DNA of 38,660 nt from a virus, in IMG/VR virus record IMGVR_UViG_3300038760_000054, positions 1 to 38,660 of that record. One strand, written 5' to 3'. How positions within the stretch are numbered: the stretch's first letter is position 1; each line of letters starts with the position of its first letter. A program made the translations under genes and the position numbers. The notes under the pieces are model-generated. The model saw only the letters and a program-made list of their open reading frames with translations, was not told the origin of the DNA and ran no database searches. Positions 17,932 to 24,606 of the stretch are shown here, in pieces.

Positions 17932-18327
17932 TTAAAGCTCATCCACGTCCTTAGCCATGACGATTTTCACCTCGCCTTTGGTGTCTACCTTATCCACTAG
18001 CAGGCCGTTGACTTTGGCCTTGCCCATACTCGCCGCTGTCATGGCGCTGGACTGCTCTGTTTTCTTGCCCAACACGCGGGCTTCTTCTAGCTCTGCAGTG
18101 ATGGATTCCATTGTTACAAGAGTGCGCTCAGCCGATGCTTCTTGTAACTCGAATAGCCTTTGGGCCACCTTGGGGAGCGCGGCCAGCTTGCTTGCCTCTT
18201 CCCATATCTGCTTTGGGGTCATGTTTTTTGTGTTGTATGCAGCCCTATAGGCGTCTGATTGGGTCATGCCCTCTGCGCGCCCATCTACAAAACCTTGCAT
18301 CTTAGGTGTTAGGGGCTTGTCAGCCAT
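17932..18327 (-). CDS. terS: Terminase small subunit
   Basis: 131 residues. The N-terminal part has the helix-turn-helix pattern of Terminase_2-type small subunits (LTPKMQGFVDGRAEGMTQSD, AYRAAYN). A helical oligomerisation region and a beta-rich tail (TKGEVKIVMAKDVDEL) follow. It should form a ring that recognises the pac site, which in P22 lies inside the small-subunit gene. The first codons overlap the stop of a small membrane protein by eight bases. Confidence 0.85.
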   Translation of the reverse strand: MADKPLTPKMQGFVDGRAEGMTQSDAYRAAYNTKNMTPKQIWEEASKLAALPKVAQRLFELQEASAERTLVTMESITAELEEARVLGKKTEQSSAMTAASMGKAKVNGLLVDKVDTKGEVKIVMAKDVDEL

Positions 18328-18463
18328 TGGCGATGTTGTCCTGTCCTATGTCATAGAAAACAAATGCTAAGATAACGATCAGCGTACCCGTTGATGTTGG
18401 CTCACCTGTTATCAGGAAATGCGCTATGGCATATGTTGCTGCAAACCCGGTTGCTATTCCCAT
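18320..18463 (-). CDS. Small membrane protein before terS, 47 residues
   Basis: Begins MGIATGFAATYAIAHFLITG and contains a second hydrophobic stretch, TLIVILAFVFYDIG, so two short membrane helices are likely. A strong ribosome site, AAAGGAGAGTGAG, precedes the ATG, and its stop lies inside the terS start region. It is the first gene downstream of a promoter candidate and may open the late operon. Function unknown. A holin-like role is possible but unsupported. Confidence 0.75.
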   Translation of the reverse strand: MGIATGFAATYAIAHFLITGEPTSTGTLIVILAFVFYDIGQDNIANG

Positions 18464-18483
18464 CTCACTCTCCTTTGCGTGTC

Positions 18484-18512
18484 ATACTACCCCACATTGC
18501 CTTGCGGTTCAA
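18484..18512 (-). promoter_or_regulatory. Candidate late promoter
   Basis: On the minus strand TTGAAC (18512-18507) and TAGTAT (18489-18484) are separated by 17 bases, a good sigma70-type arrangement. It lies 21 bases before the start of the small membrane gene that leads into terS. Its sequence does not match the conserved TTGCAA promoter family found elsewhere in this genome, so it may be used at a different time. Confidence 0.5.
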
Positions 18513-18567
18513 GTTGGCACTATGGCAGTTCCCGCCCCTGTGGATCAATTGCGCCTTCAAATGCGTT

Positions 18568-18636
18568 ACCCCTCCGAGCAGGCGCGAGCATTGATCCTTA
18601 TCGGCTATGGTTGCCGTTGGAGTAGCTCGGAGGGGT
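18568..18636. other. Long-range 12-base inverted repeat between early and late genes
   Basis: ACCCCTCCGAGC (18568-18579) is the exact inverse of 18625-18636, with 45 bases between. The interior can form a small CGGC/GCCG stem. The element sits in a 178-base gap between the last early gene and the late promoter candidate. It could be a terminator-antiterminator, a processed RNA or a protein-binding site. No T-run follows on either strand. Confidence 0.5.
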
Positions 18637-18641
18637 GTCTC

Positions 18642-18737
18642 TTAAATTACAATGATGATAGCCACGATTACCCAGAACGCCAGTGCATACCCCGTCAGGT
18701 ATACTAACCCTGTCCCGTGTGGTGGTCGGTTATCCAT
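18642..18737 (-). CDS. Single-pass mini membrane protein, 31 residues
   Basis: Its ATG overlaps the stop of the upstream gene (ATGGATAA). The product begins MDNRPPHGTGLVYLTGYALA and then has FWVIVAIIIVI, one hydrophobic helix running to the C-terminus. I recognise no family. The overlap with its neighbour and the clear membrane helix support a real gene despite the small size. It is the last gene of the early leftward operon. Confidence 0.65.
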   Translation of the reverse strand: MDNRPPHGTGLVYLTGYALAFWVIVAIIIVI

Positions 18738-19233
18738 CGCCTATAGCCTCCATAACGATCACGTCGCCTGCTTCGTTGGTGTAGATTCCGGGGATGGGTG
18801 TTCCGTCCAGCGTGGGGATGATGGCGCGCGTTGCAGCCGCGTCAGATCTTTGGACTGACACTGTATGGGCGTGTGTGACGTTCCAAACCGAGCCAAAGTC
18901 AACAATATCCATAACTGCCTCACCGCGTACTGCCTCCTTGCGGATGCGGTAGGCGATGATATTTGAATGCATATCGCTATGCCGCCACATCAGTTCTTCT
19001 GCGCCATCCATGTGGTGTTGAGGTTCCATCCCTGCCGCCATGTCAAGAAATATAACCTCAACATTCTCATTGCACTCTACCGGGTTATCTCCACCGTTCC
19101 ACCCGATCCACGGCCCCCACTTGGGCTTGTCCTCTGTGGGTTCGTTAGCGGCCCTGTGTGCCTCAAGTATATCACCCGCCTCAATCATTGTGTATCCGAA
19201 AAATTTTTGCTCTGTTGCCGCTTCAATCTGCAT
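18730..19233 (-). CDS. Conserved phage hypothetical protein (WxGGxxPV type)
   Basis: 167 residues using the ATG at 19233, which follows GGGAGAAGAGACAG. An earlier in-frame ATG at 19257 lacks a ribosome site. Residues ~40-110 carry WGPWIGWNGGDNPVECNENV and, later, HSNIIAYRI. Together these resemble a small beta domain that recurs in many phage accessory proteins of unknown function. The last part is less conserved-looking. The start overlaps the previous gene by 11 bases. Confidence 0.75.
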   Translation of the reverse strand: MQIEAATEQKFFGYTMIEAGDILEAHRAANEPTEDKPKWGPWIGWNGGDNPVECNENVEVIFLDMAAGMEPQHHMDGAEELMWRHSDMHSNIIAYRIRKEAVRGEAVMDIVDFGSVWNVTHAHTVSVQRSDAAATRAIIPTLDGTPIPGIYTNEAGDVIVMEAIGDG

Positions 19234-19459
19234 CTGTCTCTTCTCCCTCAATATCAACCGTAATCATGAATGCGGGAAACTGCGTAACACTGCCGTCTGT
19301 CAAAATGCAAACGCCATGAAGGCCTTTATTGTTCCCATAGGCCCTGGATCTGTCTTCCGACACAGAATCAATAAACGCCACCACCTTCACCTTTACCTCG
19401 TTTATAGGCCGATCACTGACCCCCGTGCTTTTACGAACTGTTGCGCTGATTGGTTGCAT
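19223..19459 (-). CDS. Hypothetical protein, 78 residues
   Basis: It begins after AGGATAGACAG and ends inside the next gene. The composition is ordinary, with beta-like segments (VKVKVVAFIDSVSEDRS, HGVCILTDGSVTQFPAF) and an acidic end EGEETDAD. There is no recognisable domain, signal peptide or membrane helix. It is part of a chain of small early genes. Confidence 0.7.
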   Translation of the reverse strand: MQPISATVRKSTGVSDRPINEVKVKVVAFIDSVSEDRSRAYGNNKGLHGVCILTDGSVTQFPAFMITVDIEGEETDAD

Positions 19460-19502
19460 CTGTCTATCCTGTGTTCTGGTGGTCTAGTTTGCTTAGAATG
19501 AG

Positions 19503-19823
19503 TTAGCGGCGGCGCTTACGGTTCACAGTCCCCTTGGGTGGCAATGCCTCTGCCAACCGTTCAAAGCTCTGACCAGACGTTGCAAGGCACATCATGCCGT
19601 TGGGCATCGTGACCGTTAAAGTCCAGGACCCTGTGTCGTTGTTAGCCCACGTCTCAAACACAGACCCATTACCGCCCATTGCGATGCTCTGCCGGGTTTC
19701 CCCGTATACGCTTTGAAGTCGCTCGATAACAACCGGGCGGGCGGCGCAGACATTGCGGGCCTGCGAATATGCCGGGGTTGCTGTGATTGCTACGATTGCG
19801 ATTGCTTTGAGTGGTCTCATCAT
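19503..19823 (-). CDS. Exported protein with signal peptide, Rhodobacteraceae-type
   Basis: 106 residues after a strong ribosome site (AGGAGAGAGAAG). The N-terminus MMRPLKAIAIVAITATPAYS is a signal peptide with a likely cleavage site at AYS-QA. The mature part has two Cys and the pattern ERLQSVYGETRQSIAMGGNG, then WTLTVTMPNGMMCLATSGQS. I recall close relatives among chromosomal periplasmic proteins of Rhodobacteraceae, which supports the host guess. Role unknown. It could act in the periplasm during infection. Confidence 0.8.
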   Translation of the reverse strand: MMRPLKAIAIVAITATPAYSQARNVCAARPVVIERLQSVYGETRQSIAMGGNGSVFETWANNDTGSWTLTVTMPNGMMCLATSGQSFERLAEALPPKGTVNRKRRR

Positions 19824-19847
19824 CTTCTCTCTCCTGGTTGGTCGTTC

Positions 19848-20051
19848 CTACTTGGATAATTCCATTGCTTTCTTTGCGTGGGATGCCGCTTGTTCTACAA
19901 GCCTCGACGCTAGGTGCCTATGCATAGAGATAGTTGGCTCAAGATCCTCCTTGAACACATGGGGGTTCGCTTCTGCTATACCTGCGCGAACATCAGCCCA
20001 ATAAGCGTCAATCTCTGCCTGCCGCTCCGGCGTGGTGACAACTTTAATCAT
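19848..20051 (-). CDS. Small helical protein, 67 residues
   Basis: The ATG follows GGGAGATACGCA. The product is mostly helical and charged (PERQAEIDAYWADVRAGIAE), ending HAKKAMELSK. There is no known family. It is the first gene after a 150-base spacer that has an unusually perfect Shine-Dalgarno sequence with no gene attached. Confidence 0.65.
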   Translation of the reverse strand: MIKVVTTPERQAEIDAYWADVRAGIAEANPHVFKEDLEPTISMHRHLASRLVEQAASHAKKAMELSK

Positions 20052-20204
20052 TGCGTATCTCCCATCTGATTATGAACAGGCACCGGCAAAATTCCCGTGA
20101 TGCGATGCCTGCGCTAATTAGATGTTAGATTTGATCACCTCCTTAGTTTGCTGCTGATCGTCTTGTGACAAGCCCCGTAGGGCCTGCTTCAAGAAGGTCG
20201 GCAA
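20052..20204 (-). other. Spacer containing a perfect 13-base anti-16S match
   Basis: On the minus strand TAAGGAGGTGATC (within 20133-20146) matches the complement of a typical 16S rRNA 3' end over its full length. No ATG, GTG or TTG follows at a useful distance. Stops soon follow in all frames. Short open stretches exist in the spacer (for example ending LVTRRSAAN), but they lack a start codon. No other feature is evident. Confidence 0.5.
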
Positions 20205-20414
20205 TTACATCGCTGCGTAAACGTCACCATCGAGGCGCTCTACTATGCCAAATGCAGGATCACCCCTGGCGATGATTGCGGCGTTAAATTTTACAGGGTA
20301 TGCGTGGCCTGCTGGACCAGCATGAAACACAGCTTCGCGGCGTTCTTCATTAATCCAAAGGATTGCGTTCTTTCGGTCGGATTTCAAAGCTCGGGTTATT
20401 TCAAGTGCGGTCAT
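20205..20414 (-). CDS. Hypothetical protein, 69 residues
   Basis: The ATG at 20414 is chosen because GGAGAGACGCA precedes it, and it lies 35 bases downstream of a conserved promoter. A farther in-frame start would overlap that promoter. The sequence (MTALEITRALKSDRKNAILW, then AVFHAGPAGHAYPVKF) suggests a compact alpha/beta protein. No family recognised. Confidence 0.7.
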   Translation of the reverse strand: MTALEITRALKSDRKNAILWINEERREAVFHAGPAGHAYPVKFNAAIIARGDPAFGIVERLDGDVYAAM

Positions 20415-20448
20415 TGCGTCTCTCCGGTTGGTGTCTGTCTCTATAACC

Positions 20449-20476
20449 ACCATACCACAACCGAAACACGTTGCAA
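20449..20476 (-). promoter_or_regulatory. Conserved early promoter, copy A
   Basis: TTGCAA (20476-20471) and TATGGT (20454-20449), 16 bases apart, are embedded in a longer conserved block that reads TTTAACCCTTGCAACGTG then TTTCGGTTGTGGTATGGTGG on the minus strand. The same block recurs at 23033-23060, 24957-24984 and 31836-31863. It drives the 69-residue gene and those beyond it. Confidence 0.75.
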
Positions 20477-20549
20477 GGGTTAAATGATGGCTTGGTGTTA
20501 TTTGTGGCCCGAAGCAGACGGGAGGAACTGCTCCGAGCCGGTCGCCAGC

Positions 20550-21110
20550 TCAGCCTTGCGGCTTTGAGTGGGCTGGCGTGTCCGATAGGGCGCTGAGGGC
20601 GTCCATTGCTTTAGAAATGTCGTGTTGGGCATAGTTGTCTGGGATACACTCTATGCCGTTATTTTCGATCATTTTCTCCACAGCATTATACAGATCCGTG
20701 TTCGCCGCCTCTTGCACCGTCTGTGGTGCTGGGGCTGCGGGCTGGATGGCTGAGAGGGCGTCAAGTAAGTTCACCAACGCCCGCTTCTCGTGCTCAAAAT
20801 ATGACTTATCCTCTTCGCGCTTGGCGCTTCCAATAGCGGCGTTGAAAATTCGCACCCAAGCATTGCGGTGCGTGACGGCGTCATGCAGGTCCAGCGGCTT
20901 CACCGTAACGGGGCTTGCCGTTGCGGGCTGGGGGCGGGATTGATGCTCGTTCCATAATTCGACGCTCATGAACACATCGCTTTCGCAGGATAGGCAACGG
21001 GTGCAGCCACTAAAATCGTGTGGTTCTGGGCTACCCTCCTTGGTGTAGACATAGGGTTCTGCGCCGCATTCGCAGGGCAGCGGGTCGGGGGTGTTGGTTG
21101 GTTCAGTCAT
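20550..21110 (-). CDS. Lar-like zinc-binding protein with helical tail
   Basis: 186 residues. The first ~55 residues contain CECGAEP, then CTRCLSCESD, and ELWNEHQSR. This C-x-C ... C-x2-C pattern closed by a Trp-Asn resembles Lar-type restriction-alleviation zinc domains. The remainder is helical (HRNAWVRIFNAAIGSAKREE). In coliphages Lar modulates type I restriction, but that activity cannot be inferred here. The start overlaps the upstream stop as ATGACTGA. Confidence 0.65.
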   Translation of the reverse strand: MTEPTNTPDPLPCECGAEPYVYTKEGSPEPHDFSGCTRCLSCESDVFMSVELWNEHQSRPQPATASPVTVKPLDLHDAVTHRNAWVRIFNAAIGSAKREEDKSYFEHEKRALVNLLDALSAIQPAAPAPQTVQEAANTDLYNAVEKMIENNGIECIPDNYAQHDISKAMDALSALSDTPAHSKPQG

Positions 21111-21279
21111 GTCTCTCTCCTCGTATGCCCAGTGTCGATGCTACTGCATCCAGAACTATGGCGGGTGCGCGTTCTACCTGCCGGATTATCTCCTGTCGCA
21201 GATCAGAAACGTGCAATGAATAGGCTGGCGATTGGGCTAAATGTTCCGCTAGGGCCTTCACCTGGGCGTGGTCGCTCAA
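21103..21279 (-). CDS. Small helical protein with probable TTG start, 58 residues
   Basis: The frame is clearly coding in style (SDHAQVKALAEHLAQSPAYS, then IIRQVERAPAIVLDAVASTL). The most economical start is TTG at 21279, which overlaps the upstream TGA. A longer frame reaching ATG at 21612 runs antiparallel to common sense because another well-supported gene occupies that stretch. No family is recognised. It may be translated by coupling. Confidence 0.6.
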   Translation of the reverse strand: MSDHAQVKALAEHLAQSPAYSLHVSDLRQEIIRQVERAPAIVLDAVASTLGIRGERHD

Positions 21280-21590
21280 TGCTCTACCATCCAGAAAGGT
21301 TTCGGTACTGCTGTTTGCGTCCACCCCAAGGCTGTTAAAATCGGGTTTTTCATAGCGCCCTTTTCTCCCTCTGTCGTTGCTGTGATTAGGTCCGCATTCT
21401 GCAACATATACGCCGCTTGCCTGACCTCCCCGGTTGAATATTCGGACCCAATCAGCGTGTCGAGCCGGTGCATACTCTTGATGCTTCGCAGGCTGGTAGC
21501 CTCTCGCGCCAGCACGTCCAAGATCCGGCAGCATACGCGGCAATCTGCAACGCGGCGGTCTAGTGGTGGAATTTCTACCCAAGCGGTCAT
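21276..21590 (-). CDS. Possible winged-helix protein, 104 residues
   Basis: It starts after GGGAGAGACAG. Residues 1-30 include CRVCCRILDVLAREAT. The central part (STGEVRQAAYMLQNADLITA) looks like a recognition helix followed by a wing, as in small DNA-binding phage proteins. Three Cys near the N-terminus might bind metal. The identity is uncertain. Neighbours on both sides are small early genes. Confidence 0.7.
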   Translation of the reverse strand: MTAWVEIPPLDRRVADCRVCCRILDVLAREATSLRSIKSMHRLDTLIGSEYSTGEVRQAAYMLQNADLITATTEGEKGAMKNPILTALGWTQTAVPKPFWMVEH

Positions 21591-21612
21591 CTGTCTCTCC
21601 CGTGCTAGTCAT

Positions 21613-22014
21613 TCATGCGCCGTGCGGCTTCCACTTAATCGAATGGCGCTGAGAATACGCCTTTAGACAATCCCGGCTGACGCCCAGCTTTTTGGCTGCT
21701 TCTTTGCACGTTAGCCGTGGTTCCGCCTGGCTAAGCGCGATCCGCTCACCGAGAACCCTTGCAATCTTGTCGCGTCGGCTCTGGCTAAGCATTCGAGTTG
21801 CTTCCTTGAACTTTATCCCGAGGTGGTTCCTGTGGATAAACTTGCTGATTGCCCCCTGATCAACATCAAGAACCGTTGCGGCTTGCCTATACGTCAGGTT
21901 TCCGGCTGCTAGATATGACAGAACCTCAACCCGCTCATTGAAGTGGCGGCGCTTCATTGCGTCCCACGTTTCAATGATTGGCACTCCCTTGGCGTTCATT
22001 ACCATAGCATTCAT
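21613..22014 (-). CDS. Putative DNA-binding protein with two helix-turn-helix motifs
   Basis: 133 residues with two HTH-like segments: LTYRQAATVLDVDQGAISKF around residues 40-59 and LTCKEAAKKLGVSRDCLKAY around 101-120. They are linked by a basic helical stretch. This suggests a regulator or a DNA-binding adaptor. Its ATG overlaps the upstream TGA. No catalytic motif is seen, so it is not an obvious homing endonuclease, though such enzymes can carry similar HTH ends. Confidence 0.7.
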   Translation of the reverse strand: MNAMVMNAKGVPIIETWDAMKRRHFNERVEVLSYLAAGNLTYRQAATVLDVDQGAISKFIHRNHLGIKFKEATRMLSQSRRDKIARVLGERIALSQAEPRLTCKEAAKKLGVSRDCLKAYSQRHSIKWKPHGA

Positions 22015-22280
22015 CAGCTCTCTCCCTTTTCGGCCTTCTTGACCATTTCGTCAAACGTCTTGCGGTCCTCTTTTCGCATCCAGCCAGCGCCTAGAAACAC
22101 ATCCGGCACACCGCCTGCTCCGTGCCCGCCAGGATCGCCCTTAGCCACCCGGTCACGCTTTAGAACGCCCTCGATGGTCTTGCCGGTCACGCCCGTTAGT
22201 GCTGTGACGTAGGGCTTCAGCATCCCGAGGCCAGACAGCCAGACAATCACTGTGTTTCGTTCTGTGTTCGGTTTAGTCAC
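22014..22280 (-). CDS. Hypothetical protein with GTG start, 88 residues
   Basis: GTG at 22280 lies six bases after AGGAGAGACAG. The sequence has an HTH-like part (MLKPYVTALTGVTGKTIEGV), a Gly-rich turn (GGHGAGGVPDVF) and a charged C-terminal helix. I recognise no family. Four-base overlap with the following HTH gene suggests coordinated expression. Confidence 0.65.
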   Translation of the reverse strand: MTKPNTERNTVIVWLSGLGMLKPYVTALTGVTGKTIEGVLKRDRVAKGDPGGHGAGGVPDVFLGAGWMRKEDRKTFDEMVKKAEKGES

Positions 22281-22292
22281 CTGTCTCTCCTG

Positions 22293-22853
22293 TTATGTGG
22301 CGGGGGTGTCTGGTTGTTCAATGTGTGTGGCGTTATACTCAGCTTGCGCCATCGTTAAACAAGCGTGGAGGCCGTCTATCAGATGGGGGCAATTTTCAGC
22401 AACGTATTGCTTTGCTTTGGTAAGGCTGTAGTTATTTCTCTGCTGCGCATGTTGTACCCTGCGCATCTTTGCTGACTTTCCATTCGCTTGATTTTGAAGC
22501 TGCTCCCTCTGCTTCTCAATAGCGGCAAAATATCGGGCAGACTTGGCAATTTCTTTACCTAAACACCCCTTCAGCCTGTTAATTTCCGATTTCAGATCCC
22601 CTTGGCTTGCAGAGCTTTCCCCCTTGATGTGGAGAATCTCCCTATTAAGCTGAGAGATGTCTTTTCTCTTATGCATCAAAGCACCCACAGCGCGTTGCTT
22701 CCAATCATCTGGCTTGCCGTCAAGAAGTCCCTCGTCATACAAGCCAATCTGGGCAGTAATCCTATCTATTGCCACCTCAAGATCTTCAATCTCCGCCATG
22801 CACCCTTCTACGGTGTCCGGTAGAAATTCCTCGGCTGTCTGTTCATTCATCAT
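22293..22853 (-). CDS. Coiled-coil protein, 186 residues
   Basis: Starts MMNEQTAEEFLPDTVEGC. Either of two tandem ATGs (22853 or 22850) may be used, and the second has the spacing usual here. Residues 20-125 form a long heptad-rich coiled coil (MAEIEDLEVAIDRITAQIGL, ISQLNREILHIKGESS). A short globular end contains NCPHLIDGLHACLTMA. No enzyme motif. Coiled-coil early proteins often bind host factors, but that is conjecture. Confidence 0.7.
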   Translation of the reverse strand: MMNEQTAEEFLPDTVEGCMAEIEDLEVAIDRITAQIGLYDEGLLDGKPDDWKQRAVGALMHKRKDISQLNREILHIKGESSASQGDLKSEINRLKGCLGKEIAKSARYFAAIEKQREQLQNQANGKSAKMRRVQHAQQRNNYSLTKAKQYVAENCPHLIDGLHACLTMAQAEYNATHIEQPDTPAT

Positions 22854-22888
22854 CTCTCTCCTGTTATGGGGTTATGCTGGGGAAGGGG

Positions 22889-23011
22889 TTAGGCGAATGC
22901 CGCACCAATGTACCAAGGCCAAACAATAGAAGCCCAGAACCCAAACCCATGATACCAGCATGATAACACGCCAACTATATAGGTTCCCGTGAATCCGCTT
23001 GTGTTGTCCAT
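22889..23011 (-). CDS. Trp-rich mini membrane protein, 40 residues
   Basis: Strong ribosome site AGGAGAGAGAC precedes ATG at 23011, and a conserved promoter ends 22 bases upstream. The product begins MDNTSGFTGTYIVGVLSCWY and ends FWASIVWPWYIGAAFA, with four Trp, one or two hydrophobic segments and few charges. It is the first gene of its transcription unit. I do not recognise a family. Small aromatic-rich membrane proteins in early operons can be superinfection or host-takeover factors. Confidence 0.7.
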   Translation of the reverse strand: MDNTSGFTGTYIVGVLSCWYHGFGFWASIVWPWYIGAAFA

Positions 23012-23032
23012 GTCTCTCTCCTATCTACCACC

Positions 23033-23060
23033 ACCATACACTAACCGAAACGGGTTGCAA
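23033..23060 (-). promoter_or_regulatory. Conserved early promoter, copy B
   Basis: TTGCAA (23060-23055) and TATGGT (23038-23033), 16 bases apart. The surrounding block reads TTAACCCTTGCAACCCG, then TTTCGGTTAGTGTATGGTGG, nearly identical to copies A and C. It begins immediately after the stop of the preceding gene and drives the 40-residue membrane protein. Confidence 0.75.
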
Positions 23061-23063
23061 GGG

Positions 23064-23261
23064 TTAATCGGTCCAATCTCTCTCAAACCCATCGAGGCTT
23101 ACAATCGTATCTGTGGACTCCTCAATTCGGTTGGTCTCCTCAATGGAAGAAAACTCTCCTACCAGTGCAAGTTGTCTGGCGTCCTTCTCATTATCCGATG
23201 TCACGGACACTAAGGCCTCAACTACAATACGACGCCTAACTGTAAATTGGTACTCACCCAT
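23064..23261 (-). CDS. Hypothetical protein, 65 residues
   Basis: ATG after AAAGGAGAGTGAG, a site that also contains the stop of the gene before it. The N-terminal half is beta-like (GEYQFTVRRRIVVEALVSVT), followed by an acidic helix (SDNEKDARQLALVGEF). It resembles small phage proteins of a similar pattern, but I cannot name a family. Confidence 0.7.
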   Translation of the reverse strand: MGEYQFTVRRRIVVEALVSVTSDNEKDARQLALVGEFSSIEETNRIEESTDTIVSLDGFERDWTD

Positions 23262-23262
23262 C

Positions 23263-23733
23263 TCACTCTCCTTTGCTACGATACTTGCCCATAACCTCGG
23301 CTGCTACCTGGGCTCTGTGGGCCTTGTCGGCTTCGCTTACCTCACTGGCGGGGGCTTGCTGGGGAATTAGCTTAGGCGTCCGATCCACTGCCTTACCCCG
23401 GCGCTTCATGATAGCGGCTTTGACGGCCTGCTCTGTCGGACAGTCGCGCGGCCTAGCATCCAGGCAATCGCCGATTCCGCGCTTGACCTCCGCAATGGGG
23501 AACACCCGCAGCACGTCAACCCAATCGTCTGTTAGCCGGTCCTTCATTCGCGGGTCCATATCCCGCCAGCCAAACCGGCTTACCTTCTCGGATACCGCGT
23601 CCAGCTCAAAAGCTACAAGTGCCGCGTTTTGGGCCTCTTGCTGCTGATCGCATCGCTCGTTCAATGGCTTCATCAAACCTAGGAGTTGATCTCGGCCCAT
23701 TGCTGGCTTTGCCGGTAGGTTCTTCTGGCTCAT
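23263..23733 (-). CDS. Possible replication accessory protein, 156 residues
   Basis: The central part (WVDVLRVFPIAEVKRGIGDC, then PRDCPTEQAVKAAIMKRRGK) has the pattern of phage proteins found next to replication initiators and may be a helicase-loader-type or adaptor protein. The ATG at 23733 follows AGAGAGGGATGG. This start overlaps the preceding gene by 128 bases, which is large. ATG at 23673 would reduce the overlap to 68. The position next to the replication-domain gene supports the guess. Confidence 0.55.
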   Translation of the reverse strand: MSQKNLPAKPAMGRDQLLGLMKPLNERCDQQQEAQNAALVAFELDAVSEKVSRFGWRDMDPRMKDRLTDDWVDVLRVFPIAEVKRGIGDCLDARPRDCPTEQAVKAAIMKRRGKAVDRTPKLIPQQAPASEVSEADKAHRAQVAAEVMGKYRSKGE

Positions 23734-23983
23734 CGGTCCATCCCTCTCTGTTTAGCCATGTGGCCGGGTGCGGTATGAATTGCTTGTCTTTCGCTTCCAT
23801 GCTGGCCAGTTGCTGAGACAGGCCGAACATGATGTCGTCGTGGGTCGCCTTCTTTAGCGCCTTGGCGTATGCCCTCGCAGCGTTGGGCTTGCCTACCTTG
23901 CGGGGGTATCGGGCGTAAAACTCCCCGAACGCGCTGGGCGGGGCGGGTTTGGCCTCTGCTGGTGGGAATAGGGGGGCGGTCAT
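23606..23983 (-). CDS. Replication-protein C-terminal-type domain protein
   Basis: 125 residues from ATG at 23983, which overlaps the preceding TGA. Residues ~18-85 show FGEFYARYPRKVGKPNAARA and later FIPHPATWLNREGWTDE, a domain usually found at the C-terminus of phage replication initiators after a winged helix. Here the DNA-binding N-terminal domain is absent. It may have been lost or supplied in trans. The C-terminal ~40 residues are basic and overlap the next gene in another frame. Confidence 0.75.
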   Translation of the reverse strand: MTAPLFPPAEAKPAPPSAFGEFYARYPRKVGKPNAARAYAKALKKATHDDIMFGLSQQLASMEAKDKQFIPHPATWLNREGWTDEPEEPTGKASNGPRSTPRFDEAIERAMRSAARGPKRGTCSF

Positions 23984-24606
23984 GCTGCAGAACTTTCCAA
24001 GTTTCTGGATTCTGTTCTTGGCGTATAGACCCACCCCGGCGCAAGAGCGTGGTTTACAGAGTTCCCAGCGAGGTCAAACTTGTTGTCAGATATTGTGACC
24101 TTTGCGAAGGATCTAAAGCCGGTATAGCCTTGATCTGCGACCCGGTGGATAACGCTAGGGTCAAGCCTTAGAATGTGACCCTTTTCATAAGTCCAAACCT
24201 CAGAAGCCGCCCTATCAGATACCTCCTGCATTTCCTCCATTGACTTAAGGTGGTCGGAAGACAAAGCGAACAGTCCATTAGCGTCGAGAAATTCAGTGGG
24301 GCATTCATCGCCCCAAATGTAGTTGATATCATTCGTCCCGAATCCGTCAGAGTGCCAACCTTTGCGATTGCCCATATTGTCCGGGGTTACGTGCAGAGTT
24401 TTTGCCGTGATGTAGACATATTTCCCGTGCCAGTCCTCATTTGCCAGCGCGATATCAACCATAAACTTATAGTCTGACAGGGTTTCAGGAATGCAAACGC
24501 CAGTCATTCCCGGCAAGCTGATGGGGCAGTACATCCAAAACATCATTTCGGGGTTCGGGTTTACGAAATGGCCAAAGTCTATGGGCATATTTCCATACTT
24601 ACGCAT
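23980..24606 (-). CDS. 2-oxoglutarate/Fe(II)-dependent oxygenase-like protein
   Basis: 208 residues. GWHSDGFG gives the HxD pair (His85, Asp87). IHR gives the distal His154, and GFRSF supplies Arg165, eleven residues on, suited to binding the 2-oxoglutarate carboxylate. This is the full facial triad plus Arg of the double-stranded beta-helix oxygenases. Such genes are common in marine phages, but substrates are mostly unknown and could be nucleic acid, peptide or a small molecule. It overlaps both neighbours by four to eight bases in a replication-linked operon. Confidence 0.75.
   Translation of the reverse strand: MRKYGNMPIDFGHFVNPNPEMMFWMYCPISLPGMTGVCIPETLSDYKFMVDIALANEDWHGKYVYITAKTLHVTPDNMGNRKGWHSDGFGTNDINYIWGDECPTEFLDANGLFALSSDHLKSMEEMQEVSDRAASEVWTYEKGHILRLDPSVIHRVADQGYTGFRSFAKVTISDNKFDLAGNSVNHALAPGWVYTPRTESRNLESSAA

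Noticed and set aside
18560-18640. tRNA-like folding of the inverted repeat
   Set aside because: No cloverleaf with T-arm consensus could be drawn; the stem is too long and the interior lacks an anticodon arm.
20125-20150. Similarity to the 3' end of 16S rRNA
   Set aside because: Only the 13-base tail matches. Flanking bases do not resemble rRNA, so it is not an rRNA fragment.
21280-21612. Extended start for the 58-residue gene at ATG 21612
   Set aside because: It would duplicate most of the well-supported 104-residue gene in another frame and has an unnatural Arg/Pro-rich N-terminus.
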